From Scytonematopsis contorta HA4267-MV1 (GTDB taxonomy: Bacteria; Cyanobacteriota; Cyanobacteriia; Cyanobacteriales; Nostocaceae), in contig JAHHIC010000074.1 in NCBI GenBank assembly GCA_019359035.1, positions 1-64,000 on the forward strand: a DNA stretch of 64,000 nucleotides, written 5' to 3'. The notes beneath the pieces are model-generated. The model worked only from the letters and a program-made list of their open reading frames with translations. It was not told the DNA's origin and made no database searches. Below, in pieces: positions 1 through 8,364 of the stretch. Both the position numbers and the translations under genes were made by a program. Positions within the stretch are counted from its first letter, which is position 1. Every line of letters begins with the position of its first letter.

Positions 1-1
1 G

Positions 2-82
2 ATTGACGGCGTTAAAGCTAGAGGAGAAAAAGCTAACTACAGTACGCAACGTGTCAAATTTGACTCTAACCGTTCAGGTTAA
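2..82 (+). CDS. C-terminal fragment of an unidentified protein
   Basis: An open frame enters from the left edge and ends at a TAA at 80-82, giving 26 residues that finish with KFDSNRSG. The fragment is too short to assign to a family. It is followed by AT-rich DNA and a palindrome array, consistent with the end of a gene. It could also be a chance open frame. Confidence 0.4.
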   Translation: MDGVKARGEKANYSTQRVKFDSNRSG

Positions 83-189
83 CTTTTCGTTACATAGTTA
101 TAAATTTTCCCGCCCACCTACTTAGATTATTAAGTTTAGGTTTAACCTATACAATTAGAAGCTGCTGTAACATATGATGCTTTTCTAAG

Positions 190-463
190 GTAGAGACGCG
201 ATTTATCGCGTCTATGAATGTGAATTCGCAATTGTGTAGAGACGCGATTTATCGCGTCTGTTAATTCCTAATTGGGTAGAGACGCGATTTATCGCCTCTG
301 TTAATTCGCAATTGTGTAGAGACGCGATTTATCGCGTCTGTTAATTCCTAATTGGGTAAAGACGCGATAAATCGCGTCTGTTAATTCGCAATTGTGTAGA
401 GACGCGATTTATCGCGTCTGTTAATTCCTAATTGGGTAAAGACGCGATAAATCGCGTCTCTAC
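190..463. repeat. Array of seven GACGCGATTTATCGCGTC palindromes
   Basis: Seven copies of a roughly 20-bp palindrome (GACGCGATTTATCGCGTC or the variant with ATAAAT in the centre) recur with a 41-bp spacing after the first copy. The linkers alternate between two types, TTCGCAATTGTG and TTCCTAATTGGG, so the true period is about 82 bp. The same palindrome core recurs near 21.4-21.6 kb. The array fills most of the gene-free stretch 83-623. Confidence 0.9.
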
Positions 464-623
464 ATAGTGGGAATGTATTTATATAATGAAAGGTTTTTTG
501 GGTAGATTAAATTCGGAAAATGAAGCATAACAGATGTAGATACTATTAGTTTTGCTTGTTATCTCAAGTAAAATAAGTCAAAATCAAGCTGTAATTCCCC
601 AGGGAATCGCCCAATATTTAGCT

Positions 624-1898
624 ATGAACCAGGAATCTTACAACCTAGGATTAGAGAAATTAAAGCAAAAGGATTATGCGGGAGCAATTGAGGAATTTAG
701 CCGAGAAATAGAGATAAATCCTTATTTTGCAGAAGCTTATTTGCAACGTGGTTTAACATACTTTGAATCGGGAGCGACTTTAAAGGCAGTTTCTGACTAC
801 ACTGAAGCCTTAAAGTTAGATTCTCAAAATGTGAAAGCATATTATAGTCGAGCATTTGCGCGATTAACATTAAAAAATTACCCCGGAGCGCTAGCAGATG
901 TAGATAAAGTTATTTTATTTCAACCTAAATCTGCTGCTGGTTATAATTTACGGGGAACCATACAGCGCAAACAAGCAAATATTCATCAGGCAATTGCAAA
1001 TTTTAAAAAAGCAGCAGAATTATATCTAGAAAACAAGGACAAAGAAAATTGTCAGCTTTGTTTGGAAGAAATTCAAAAGCTACAACCAAAACCACTACCA
1101 GTGCCCAGTAAACCAGCTATTCCCACAGGTTCAAACATTAAATCAGAACAAGATTATTTTATTCAATTATTAGAACAAGCCGAAAACGGAAATACTCGTG
1201 AGGCAATTGAAAGTTTAAACTGGGTGTTGCAAGTAGACCCTCAAGATGGTGTTGCATACTGCTGTCGTGGAGTTGTACGCAGCAAGCAAGGAAATTACAA
1301 GGATGCTATTTCTGATTTTAATCAAGCGCTACGATTGAATTTTCAAAACCCTATTGTTTATCGTAACCGAGGTAAAGCACGCTTGCAAATTGGAGATGGT
1401 CAGGGAGCAATAGCTGACTTTAACCAAGCGCTACAAATACAACCCCAAGATGCTTTACTCTATATTGCTAGGGGAAATGCTTATCGAGAAATAGGTAGTT
1501 ATTTCTGTGCAATAGAAGATTACACCAAAGCTTTAGAAATCAATCCTAATGATGCTCATGCTCTACACAATCGCGGTATTGCTTATACTCATATAGAAGA
1601 AATGCAACATGCTCTTAATGATTTTCAAAGAGCAGTAAGTATTTTTTGCGATAAAGAAGATTGGAGCAATTTTCACACAGTATTAAATCGTCTGAAAAAA
1701 ATTACTACTCGCACACCGGAGGCAAATTTAAATAAGTCTGGTATGTTACGTCAGCGCTTGTTGCGACTGGTTGGAGGATACCAAGAAATAGCCGACAGAC
1801 TTATTTTTCAAGCGAAGGATTATTATCCTGGTATGCCTGAGGAATGGTATTTAGAAAAAGTAATACAAGATTTGGAAAACGAACGTGGTATGTGGTAA
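624..1898 (+). CDS. Tetratricopeptide repeat protein
   Basis: About nine TPR units of 34 residues can be recognised, with patterns such as AYLQRGLTYF and AIADFNQALQIQP. They form two blocks: four units, a proline-rich linker (KPLPVPSKPAIP), then five units. The last ~55 residues are a non-TPR helical tail ending in ERGMW. Such proteins are protein-protein interaction scaffolds; no partner can be named. The frame stays open back to a TTG at 552, but I chose the ATG at 624 because the first TPR begins right after it. Neither start has a strong ribosome binding site. Confidence 0.8.
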   Translation: MNQESYNLGLEKLKQKDYAGAIEEFSREIEINPYFAEAYLQRGLTYFESGATLKAVSDYTEALKLDSQNVKAYYSRAFARLTLKNYPGALADVDKVILFQPKSAAGYNLRGTIQRKQANIHQAIANFKKAAELYLENKDKENCQLCLEEIQKLQPKPLPVPSKPAIPTGSNIKSEQDYFIQLLEQAENGNTREAIESLNWVLQVDPQDGVAYCCRGVVRSKQGNYKDAISDFNQALRLNFQNPIVYRNRGKARLQIGDGQGAIADFNQALQIQPQDALLYIARGNAYREIGSYFCAIEDYTKALEINPNDAHALHNRGIAYTHIEEMQHALNDFQRAVSIFCDKEDWSNFHTVLNRLKKITTRTPEANLNKSGMLRQRLLRLVGGYQEIADRLIFQAKDYYPGMPEEWYLEKVIQDLENERGMW

Positions 1899-1923
1899 CC
1901 AATTTCACATTTAACTACTTTCA

Positions 1924-1953
1924 ATCTTGTGGGATGGGCTTCTAGCCCGTCTT
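1924..1953. repeat. Short imperfect palindrome, GTGGGATGGGC...GCCCGTC type
   Basis: GTGGGATGGGCTTCTAGCCC can fold into a small hairpin. It is a diverged relative of the GTGGGGTGGGCATCC palindromes at about 21.54 and 47.91 kb. It lies 25 bp after the TPR gene stop and could act as a transcript end. Its dispersed copies point to a repetitive element. Confidence 0.55.
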
Positions 1954-2025
1954 CAGTCAAAGTAGACCAACATTTATATTCATGGGGTTTATAGAGCAGC
2001 ATTTATATTCATGGGATTTATGCAT

Positions 2026-2634
2026 ATGAATTATTTAGCACATTTATTTCTTTCTCAATACACACCTGGATTTTTAATCGGAGGTCTTTTAGGAGATTTT
2101 GTAAAAGGAGGTATAAAAGATACGTATATAGGTGACATTAAAAAAGGTATTGATTTGCACTTTAAGATAGACGTATACACAGATAATCACCAAATATTTC
2201 GTTTAAGTAAAAGTGTTATAAATCCAAAAAGACGTAGGTTTGCTGGAGTGATGATTGATATGTTTTATGACCATTTCCTAGCTAAAAACTGGTCTAAATA
2301 TTCAGATGCTCAACTTGTTAATTTTTCACAGAATGTTTATAACATATTACAGAATCATCAACATTTATTACCGGAATCGTTAAAAATTATCCTTCCCAAT
2401 ATGATTGCTCACGATTTGCTTACATCTTATAAAGAAGTTGAAGGAATTGCACATGCTCTTAAGAGAATATCAGCTAGGCTTAAAAGAGAAAATGATATAA
2501 AATATGGAATAGAAGATTTATTATCCAACTATGAACTATTAGAGTTGCATTTCTTTGAATTTTTCGATGATTTAATTACTTATACAAGTAATTTAAATTA
2601 TCAGTTAGACTTAACAGAAGATAAAGGGCTTTGA
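2026..2634 (+). CDS. Acyl carrier protein phosphodiesterase-like protein (AcpH/DUF479 family)
   Basis: The protein starts MNYLAHLFLSQ and has GGLLGDFVKG near residue 20, both characteristic of the AcpH family, which hydrolyses 4'-phosphopantetheine from holo-ACP. Conserved His/Asp residues such as DMFYDHFLAKNW, expected for the metal-dependent HD-like fold, are present. The length (202 residues) fits the family. The frame opens at 2011, but the ATG at 2026 gives the usual family N-terminus. Activity on ACP has been shown only for enterobacterial members, so the substrate here is inferred. The gene stands alone. Confidence 0.8.
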   Translation: MNYLAHLFLSQYTPGFLIGGLLGDFVKGGIKDTYIGDIKKGIDLHFKIDVYTDNHQIFRLSKSVINPKRRRFAGVMIDMFYDHFLAKNWSKYSDAQLVNFSQNVYNILQNHQHLLPESLKIILPNMIAHDLLTSYKEVEGIAHALKRISARLKRENDIKYGIEDLLSNYELLELHFFEFFDDLITYTSNLNYQLDLTEDKGL

Positions 2635-2676
2635 AAATAGTAAGGCAGGAAGGCAAGAAGCCACAAAGCCACAAAG

Positions 2677-2842
2677 CCAGGGAATAAATTCCCTGTCTAA
2701 AAGCTAAAGTCCTCTAAAAGAGGACTAACAAGGAAGAATATTTTGGGAGTGTCTCAATATCATCAAATATATATTTTTTTTGATGTATTATTCAGTCCTC
2801 TTCAGAGGACTTCAGCTTTCAGACAGGGAATTTATTCCCTGG
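2677..2842. mobile_element. Nested-palindrome element, copy A (MITE-like)
   Basis: This 166-bp element has ~50-bp inverted arms. Each arm holds two palindromes of its own: CCAGGGAATAAATTCCCTG at the outer end and AGTCCTCTAAAAGAGGACT inside. The right arm is the near-perfect reverse complement of the left. The ~60-bp centre is unrelated to the centres of the other two copies (25619-25783 and 53626-53770). There is no coding capacity. On the left it is preceded by a short CCACAAAG repeat, on the right by a 9-bp array. Confidence 0.85.
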
Positions 2843-2921
2843 ATATTCTGGATATTCTGGATATTCTGGATATTCTGGATATTCTGGATATTCTGGATAT
2901 TCTGGATATTCTGGATATTCT
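2841..2921. repeat. 9-bp tandem repeat GGATATTCT, nine copies
   Basis: Nine perfect copies of GGATATTCT run directly out of the right end of the nested-palindrome element, whose terminal CTGG is the junction sequence of every unit. After the array the sequence degenerates into TGGCTATTTTGGC. Open frames here translate to monotonous DIL or FWI repeats and are not genes. Confidence 0.95.
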
Positions 2922-2962
2922 GGCTATTTTGGCTTGGTTATTTTGGCTATTTTATATCTTGC

Positions 2963-4840
2963 TCAAAATTTAGTAAACCCGAAAACAGCCACAGGTGAAC
3001 CAGAACCACCCTTTAACTTCAAAATTCCAATAACTAAAGTCGTCCCAGTCGCAGGTAATTCCTCCAAATTAGTCAAATTTTCCAACACAATACCCTGCTT
3101 CTCTAGAACTAAACAATTAGTAGAAAAAGTCATATCTTGTCCCGAATCCACCCCATGAGTATCAATTCCAACACCAGCTATTTGACGTTCTTGTAAAAGA
3201 AACTGGGTAACTTCTCTACCAAATCCAGGAAAATGCATACCCCCGTCAACATCCTCATTCATAAACGCTTCTTTATCCGACCATTTCTTATACCAACCCG
3301 TATTTAAAATAACCACACATCCCGCAGGAATTTGCCCATATTCTTTTTCCCAAACAAGAACATCAGCAACACTCAAAACGTAATCAGGATTAATAGCAGC
3401 TTGTTGACTAATATCAATTACTACCGCATTAACAACCAAAGAATCAGCAAAATATTTATCGATTTCCACGCCATTTTTATCAAAAGTTTTCGGTGCATTA
3501 ATATGAGTAGCGCTATGTTCTCCCATAGAAAAACGTCTTAAATAATAACCATCTTTAGTAAGTTCAGCCACCGTTTCAAATTCCACAACCGGGTCACCAG
3601 ACCAACGGGGAATATCTGTATCAATTACATGACTTAAATCAACAACGCGATAATTATTTTCTATATATGATAAATTTGCTGTTTCTTCTGACTGCGGACG
3701 CACCAACCTTTCTAATGTAGACTCCATTACCGCTGTAGTTTGACCTGTAACAGTAAATACTAATGCCTCCCTATAAACACGTTGTGCAGCATGATGACTA
3801 TAAATAGCAGCACCACTGGAAACAGTAACCGCAGCATGAGCTATACGAGTAACCAAATCAATAGCCCAACTTCGCAGTCGTAATTTTTCCTTCATTTCCC
3901 GACCAGGATGCTGTTGCATTTCCCAAATAGCACCACGACAAGCGTTAAGTTCCTGCTGCAAAGACTCAAAAGCTCTGTTAATAAAAGGTAAAGATTTTTT
4001 CTTAGATATAGTTTCCAAAATATCTAAACCAGCAAGAGCGCATCCAGTAGCTAAAAAACTTGCTTTTAATACATTATTTTTATCATTTTCGTGAATCCAA
4101 CCAGGTGCTTTAATAAAAACCACATCCTCGTTGGCTAAAAACCAATTCGTTAAAGTTGCACTAACTGTGTTCGTAGATGTCATCGCTACCAAATCAGAAG
4201 TAGGGCCAAAAGCAATATTTCCTCTTAAATCTTGACCCTTTAAATCTTGAGATGTGTCACAAAAAGGCACAATTCCAAAAACAGCGCTACCATCCGAGAG
4301 AGTAGCAGCAACAATAAATTTTGAAAAAATACCCCATCCCGTTACCCAAGGGACAAACCCATTAATTTGATATCCTCCTTCTACTGGTATAGCAATAGTT
4401 AAGGGTTTTCCTTCTCGTCGCAATTGGGAAAAACCGACTCCGAGCAATATCTCACCACTACTCATACGGGGAAGATATTTTTCTTGTAAAGAAATATTGT
4501 GACTAGCGAATAACATCCCAGCTGCACTTTGGTGTTGAGTTTGCAAAAAAGCTAAAGCACCAGAATATCTCGCAACCAATTCTTGAAAAGAAGCAAATGT
4601 TTTCTCGTTAACTTCCTTCCCCCCCCATCGACTTGGAAGACGCAGTGCTAGCAAACCTAATTTTCCAAGTCCTTGTAGCGCATGAGACAAAGATTGTGAA
4701 TGGGTATCAATTTCGTCCGCTTTTGTAGCAACCTCTGTTTGTAAATAAAATTTAGCTGTAGCTATAAGTGAGGTTGCGGATTGTGGCAAATTGTGGTAAA
4801 AAAAATTCATCATTTGGAAGCAGCTACTAATTTCGTTCAA
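2963..4840 (-). CDS. Acyl-CoA dehydrogenase-like / cyclase-family fusion protein
   Basis: The 625-residue protein has two parts. Residues ~1-390 look like an acyl-CoA dehydrogenase: LPSRWGG, the SAAGMLFASHNISLQEKYLP helix, the FSQL and VPWVTGWG beta-domain segments, and a helical C-terminal domain. Residues ~397-625 resemble the cyclase/kynurenine-formamidase family, beginning YRVVDLSHVIDTDIPRW. The metal motif HxGTHxDxP reads HSATHINAP (His442, His446, Asn448), so the usual Asp ligand is Asn. No functional partner is adjacent; the upstream kinase is 270 bp away. Substrate and reaction are unknown. The two halves are probably a flavin-dependent oxidation/desaturation module and a metal hydrolase/dehydratase-like module. 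Confidence 0.75.
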   Translation of the reverse strand: MNEISSCFQMMNFFYHNLPQSATSLIATAKFYLQTEVATKADEIDTHSQSLSHALQGLGKLGLLALRLPSRWGGKEVNEKTFASFQELVARYSGALAFLQTQHQSAAGMLFASHNISLQEKYLPRMSSGEILLGVGFSQLRREGKPLTIAIPVEGGYQINGFVPWVTGWGIFSKFIVAATLSDGSAVFGIVPFCDTSQDLKGQDLRGNIAFGPTSDLVAMTSTNTVSATLTNWFLANEDVVFIKAPGWIHENDKNNVLKASFLATGCALAGLDILETISKKKSLPFINRAFESLQQELNACRGAIWEMQQHPGREMKEKLRLRSWAIDLVTRIAHAAVTVSSGAAIYSHHAAQRVYREALVFTVTGQTTAVMESTLERLVRPQSEETANLSYIENNYRVVDLSHVIDTDIPRWSGDPVVEFETVAELTKDGYYLRRFSMGEHSATHINAPKTFDKNGVEIDKYFADSLVVNAVVIDISQQAAINPDYVLSVADVLVWEKEYGQIPAGCVVILNTGWYKKWSDKEAFMNEDVDGGMHFPGFGREVTQFLLQERQIAGVGIDTHGVDSGQDMTFSTNCLVLEKQGIVLENLTNLEELPATGTTLVIGILKLKGGSGSPVAVFGFTKF

Positions 4841-4873
4841 CTTGTGAACCTTGCTTCCTTTAGAATAGATAAT

Positions 4874-4908
4874 CCCCTCAAGTCTGTAAATTACAGGTTG
4901 TTGAGGGG
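4874..4908. promoter_or_regulatory. Stem-loop upstream of the dehydrogenase/cyclase gene
   Basis: CCCCTCAA at 4874-4881 pairs perfectly with TTGAGGGG at 4901-4908, and the loop contains a second palindrome, CTGTAAATTACAG. It lies 34-68 bp upstream of the minus-strand gene that starts at 4840 and ~200 bp past the kinase stop. It could be a leader structure or a transcription end; there is no clear T-tract. Confidence 0.45.
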
Positions 4909-5111
4909 TTCAAATGTTGCAGCAAAAAGTGAATTAGTTATTAGTTAACAGCCTCAGAGTTAAGACATAGATAAGCTGTGGTTAAGCTTATGTAAAAATA
5001 TACTGATAATTTAATTTTTGTTCAGTTTAAGTAATTTAATTTACTTATTTTGTTATTAACTATACATTTTTACATAAGTTATAAAACTGGGAAATGGGGA
5101 GTGGGATAAAA

Positions 5112-8100
5112 TCAACCTTCTTTCTTCTGATGTAGAGGAATAAATAATAAAAACTCGGCTCCTTGTCCAGGTGCTGAAACACACTCTAATTTTCCGTAGT
5201 GTTTTTCTACAATAATTTGGTAGCTAATCGATAAACCCATACCCGTACCTTTACCTACTGGCTTAGTAGTAAAGAAGGGGTCAAATAAACGTTTAGATAC
5301 TTCTTCCGTCATCCCAAGACCATTATCAGCAATACGAATGAGAACTTGTTCATCTTGAGTTTGTGTACTAATTTTAATTTGAGGTTTTATTTGAGAGCTA
5401 CTATTTATTTGCTCTTCTGTAAGTATTGAATTATTTTCAAATGGCTCCTCCAAAGCATCAATTGCATTAGCTAAAAGATTCATAAATACTTGATTTAGCT
5501 GTCCTGGATAACATTCAACTAATGGAACATTACCATATTCTTTAATTACTTCGATTTGGGGATATCCAGTTTTAAACTTTAGACGGCTTTGTAATAACAA
5601 TAAAGTACTGTCAATCCCTTCGTGAATATCAACTTTTTTCATCTCCGCTTCATCAAGACGTGAGAAATTACGTAAACTTAAGACTATTCCACGGATGCGT
5701 TCAGTCCCCATTTTCATTGAGGCTAATAATTTAGGTAAATCTATTTTAAGAAAATCAAAGTCAACTGCTTCGATTTCTTCTTGGATTTTCTCTACAGGTT
5801 GAGGATAATGTTTTTTATAAAGTTCGACTATACCGAGTAAATCATTAGCGTAATTATTTGCGTGGTTTACATTCCCATGAATAAAGTTAACTGGATTATT
5901 AATTTCGTGAGCAATACCTGCAACTAATTGTCCTAAGCTAGACATTTTTTCTGCTTGAATTAGTTGCGATTGAGTTTGTTGTAGTTCATTTAAAGTATTT
6001 TCTAACTGCTGTGCTTTTTCTTCGGATGTTTTTGCAGCAATACGACTTTTCTCATAAAGTTCTGCTTGGTAAATCGCAATTGCAATTTGGTCTGCTACTG
6101 CCTGAAGTAATTCAACTTCACTATCATTCCAAGGTCTAGCTTCACCATAATGACTACAATTTATCCCACCAATTTCACCACCTTGGGTATGGATTGGTAA
6201 TGTCATTATCGCTCTCGTGTCAAAGGAAAGTAAGATTGAGCGCTCTGGTGAATCTGGCATTTTTTCAACATCGTCAATGCGAACGATTTCTTTATTTAAA
6301 GCCTTTTCAGAAATAAACCCAATTTGTGTAGTGCTTATTTGTAATCCCACATGATTGGATATTTCTGGACTTTTTGCCTCTTGCACTACTTCCCAATAGC
6401 TTAGATAAGGACTTTGACGATACCAAATAAAATTACAACGGTCAATTTGTAATAGTTTATAGATTTCGACTACTGTAGTTTCTAAAATAGTATTTATATC
6501 TAAGGAAGCACGAATTTGACTTGCAATACGGTTGAGTAATTTTTCCTTTGCGGCAAGTTCTTTATATTGTCTTTCTGATTTTTTTAGGGCTTGTTGAGAT
6601 TGTTTCGATTCTGTTATATCACGAGCAATACCAACAAAATACAAAAATTTACCACTAGCATCCTTGACAATTGAAATATTACTGGTATGCCAACGCCAGC
6701 CACCATCTTTATGTTTTAGTCTATATGGTGGTGAGCTTTGTCTATCACCAGTTATCAACATTTTTGATAATAAATCTAAACATAAGTTTATGTCATCTGG
6801 ATGTACGAAATCTCTAAAGGATTTTCCTTGCCATTCCGGAACTTCGTAACCTGTAAAATTAACTAAATTTGGTGAAACGTAAGAGAATAAACCCTTTAAA
6901 GTAAGTGAAAAAATAATATCATTAGCGTTTTCAACAATGCTACGAAACTTAGCTGCATTTTCTGCTAATGTAGCCTCTGAGCTTTTACGTTCAGTGATAT
7001 CACGAAGAATTGCAAATACTTCATCTTCACCACTGGGTACCAATCTGGCTTCGTAATCATGCAATTTGCCATTTATTGGAAGCTGATACTCAAAAATTTG
7101 AATATTGTTGCTATTTAAGGCTTGATTTGTATAGTAGTTACTTTTATCTGCTACTTCTTTAGGCAAAATATCCCAAGCCGATTTACCAATTATTTGACTG
7201 GGAGTAATCATTAATTGGCTTTCTTTTGATGCTCTGAAATCTAAGTAAGTACCATCTTTACTAACTCGAAATATCAAATCTGGAATCGCGTTTAGCATTG
7301 CGCGATTTCTGGCTTCGCTTTTTTTTAGGGCTATTTCTGCCCGTTTACCCTCTGTGATATCACGCGAAATACCAATAACACCTCTAATTTTACCTTCGCG
7401 GTCACGCCAAGGGCTTTTTGTGGTGAGAGAAGCTCGCTTGGCTTTATCCAAAGTTAATAATTCTTCAACAGTCTCAGCAATACCTGTTTCAATGATTTTT
7501 TGGTCTAAGTTATGGTATTCTTGGGCATTCTCTGCCGCAAAAAAGTCGCTGTCTTGCTTACCAATAATTTCTCCTATAGGTTTACCGATAAAGTTAGACA
7601 AGCTGGAGTTTACCAGTACATATTTTCCTTCCTTATCTTTAGCAAAAATAAAATCGGGAATACTATCAATAATCGAATACAAAAGGCTATAACTTCGTTG
7701 TAACGATTGCTCAGCACGTTTACTTTCAGTTATATCCACAGCATAGCCAACGTATCCTGAAAAACTACCGTCTTGATGAAATGAGGGTGCAGCAGAATCT
7801 AACATCCAGCGGTATTCACCATCCTCACGTTGCAGACGATACTCTCTTTTAAATTGAGTGCGTGCAGCGAATGCTTGTGAATAAGCATCTTGACATAATT
7901 TTCTATCTTCTGGATGTACTTTTTCTAACCAATTATCAGCAATTTCTTCTACAGCTTCCTTACCGATAAATTTTAGCCAAGTAGAGTTAAAGTAATTACA
8001 AACTGAGTCACTGCAAGCCATCCAAATCATCACAGGAGCAGTATCCAGCATTACCCGGAAATCACTTTGTCCTTCGGGTACTGTGTATTCTTTGATAATT

Positions 8101-8126
8101 GTCTTTTGCTGATTGTTTGTGACCAC
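5112..8126 (-). CDS. Multi-PAS and GAF sensor histidine kinase
   Basis: The 1004-residue protein carries four PAS/PAC modules (about residues 20-140, 145-262, 270-382, 390-510), each ending in a DITE-type PAC motif. A GAF domain (about 535-690) and a coiled-coil linker follow, then a HisKA/HATPase core. The phospho-acceptor His is residue ~740 in GIAHEINNPVNF. The N-box Asn is near 887 (FMNLLANAIDAL), with G-boxes DNGLGM and GKGTGMGL. There are no membrane segments, so it is a soluble sensor. The FIWYRQS and PWNDSEVELLQAVADQIAIA segments are typical of cyanobacterial GAF domains, but no bilin-binding Cys motif is evident. No response regulator is adjacent. Confidence 0.92.
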   Translation of the reverse strand: MVTNNQQKTIIKEYTVPEGQSDFRVMLDTAPVMIWMACSDSVCNYFNSTWLKFIGKEAVEEIADNWLEKVHPEDRKLCQDAYSQAFAARTQFKREYRLQREDGEYRWMLDSAAPSFHQDGSFSGYVGYAVDITESKRAEQSLQRSYSLLYSIIDSIPDFIFAKDKEGKYVLVNSSLSNFIGKPIGEIIGKQDSDFFAAENAQEYHNLDQKIIETGIAETVEELLTLDKAKRASLTTKSPWRDREGKIRGVIGISRDITEGKRAEIALKKSEARNRAMLNAIPDLIFRVSKDGTYLDFRASKESQLMITPSQIIGKSAWDILPKEVADKSNYYTNQALNSNNIQIFEYQLPINGKLHDYEARLVPSGEDEVFAILRDITERKSSEATLAENAAKFRSIVENANDIIFSLTLKGLFSYVSPNLVNFTGYEVPEWQGKSFRDFVHPDDINLCLDLLSKMLITGDRQSSPPYRLKHKDGGWRWHTSNISIVKDASGKFLYFVGIARDITESKQSQQALKKSERQYKELAAKEKLLNRIASQIRASLDINTILETTVVEIYKLLQIDRCNFIWYRQSPYLSYWEVVQEAKSPEISNHVGLQISTTQIGFISEKALNKEIVRIDDVEKMPDSPERSILLSFDTRAIMTLPIHTQGGEIGGINCSHYGEARPWNDSEVELLQAVADQIAIAIYQAELYEKSRIAAKTSEEKAQQLENTLNELQQTQSQLIQAEKMSSLGQLVAGIAHEINNPVNFIHGNVNHANNYANDLLGIVELYKKHYPQPVEKIQEEIEAVDFDFLKIDLPKLLASMKMGTERIRGIVLSLRNFSRLDEAEMKKVDIHEGIDSTLLLLQSRLKFKTGYPQIEVIKEYGNVPLVECYPGQLNQVFMNLLANAIDALEEPFENNSILTEEQINSSSQIKPQIKISTQTQDEQVLIRIADNGLGMTEEVSKRLFDPFFTTKPVGKGTGMGLSISYQIIVEKHYGKLECVSAPGQGAEFLLFIPLHQKKEG

Positions 8127-8320
8127 TTTTACCTACCGAAATTTACAGATAATTAATAAGTGAAAATACTCTGTACCAAGAAAAATAAATATTGATTTTC
8201 ATGCTGCTTACCCCTTTACATATTGATAAGTGAGTAGACAGCAGATGGCAAGAGTGAAATCACTAAGTAACTGAGTCCAGTAGATTTCTGAAGTCCGTAA
8301 TTTAAATTACACACAAAAAT

Positions 8321-8348
8321 GTAGAGACTAAACATGTTTAGTCTCTAC
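8321..8348 (-). terminator. Perfect 28-nt palindrome, terminator of the lipoprotein gene
   Basis: GTAGAGACTAAACA is followed at once by its exact reverse complement. On the minus strand the hairpin lies 16 bp after the stop of the gene ending at 8365 and is followed by ATTTTTG, as in an intrinsic terminator. The GTAGAGAC ends resemble the GACGCG palindrome family used elsewhere in the window. Confidence 0.7.
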
Positions 8349-8364
8349 ACAAAACCTATAAATT

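Noticed and set aside
190-463. Possible CRISPR array from the regularly spaced palindromes
   Set aside because: The segments between palindromes alternate between two repeated linkers rather than being unique spacers.
2743-2998. Two open frames of ~75 codons translating to DIL/FWI repeats
   Set aside because: They are readings of the 9-bp tandem repeat and of the palindromic element, with no protein-like sequence outside it.
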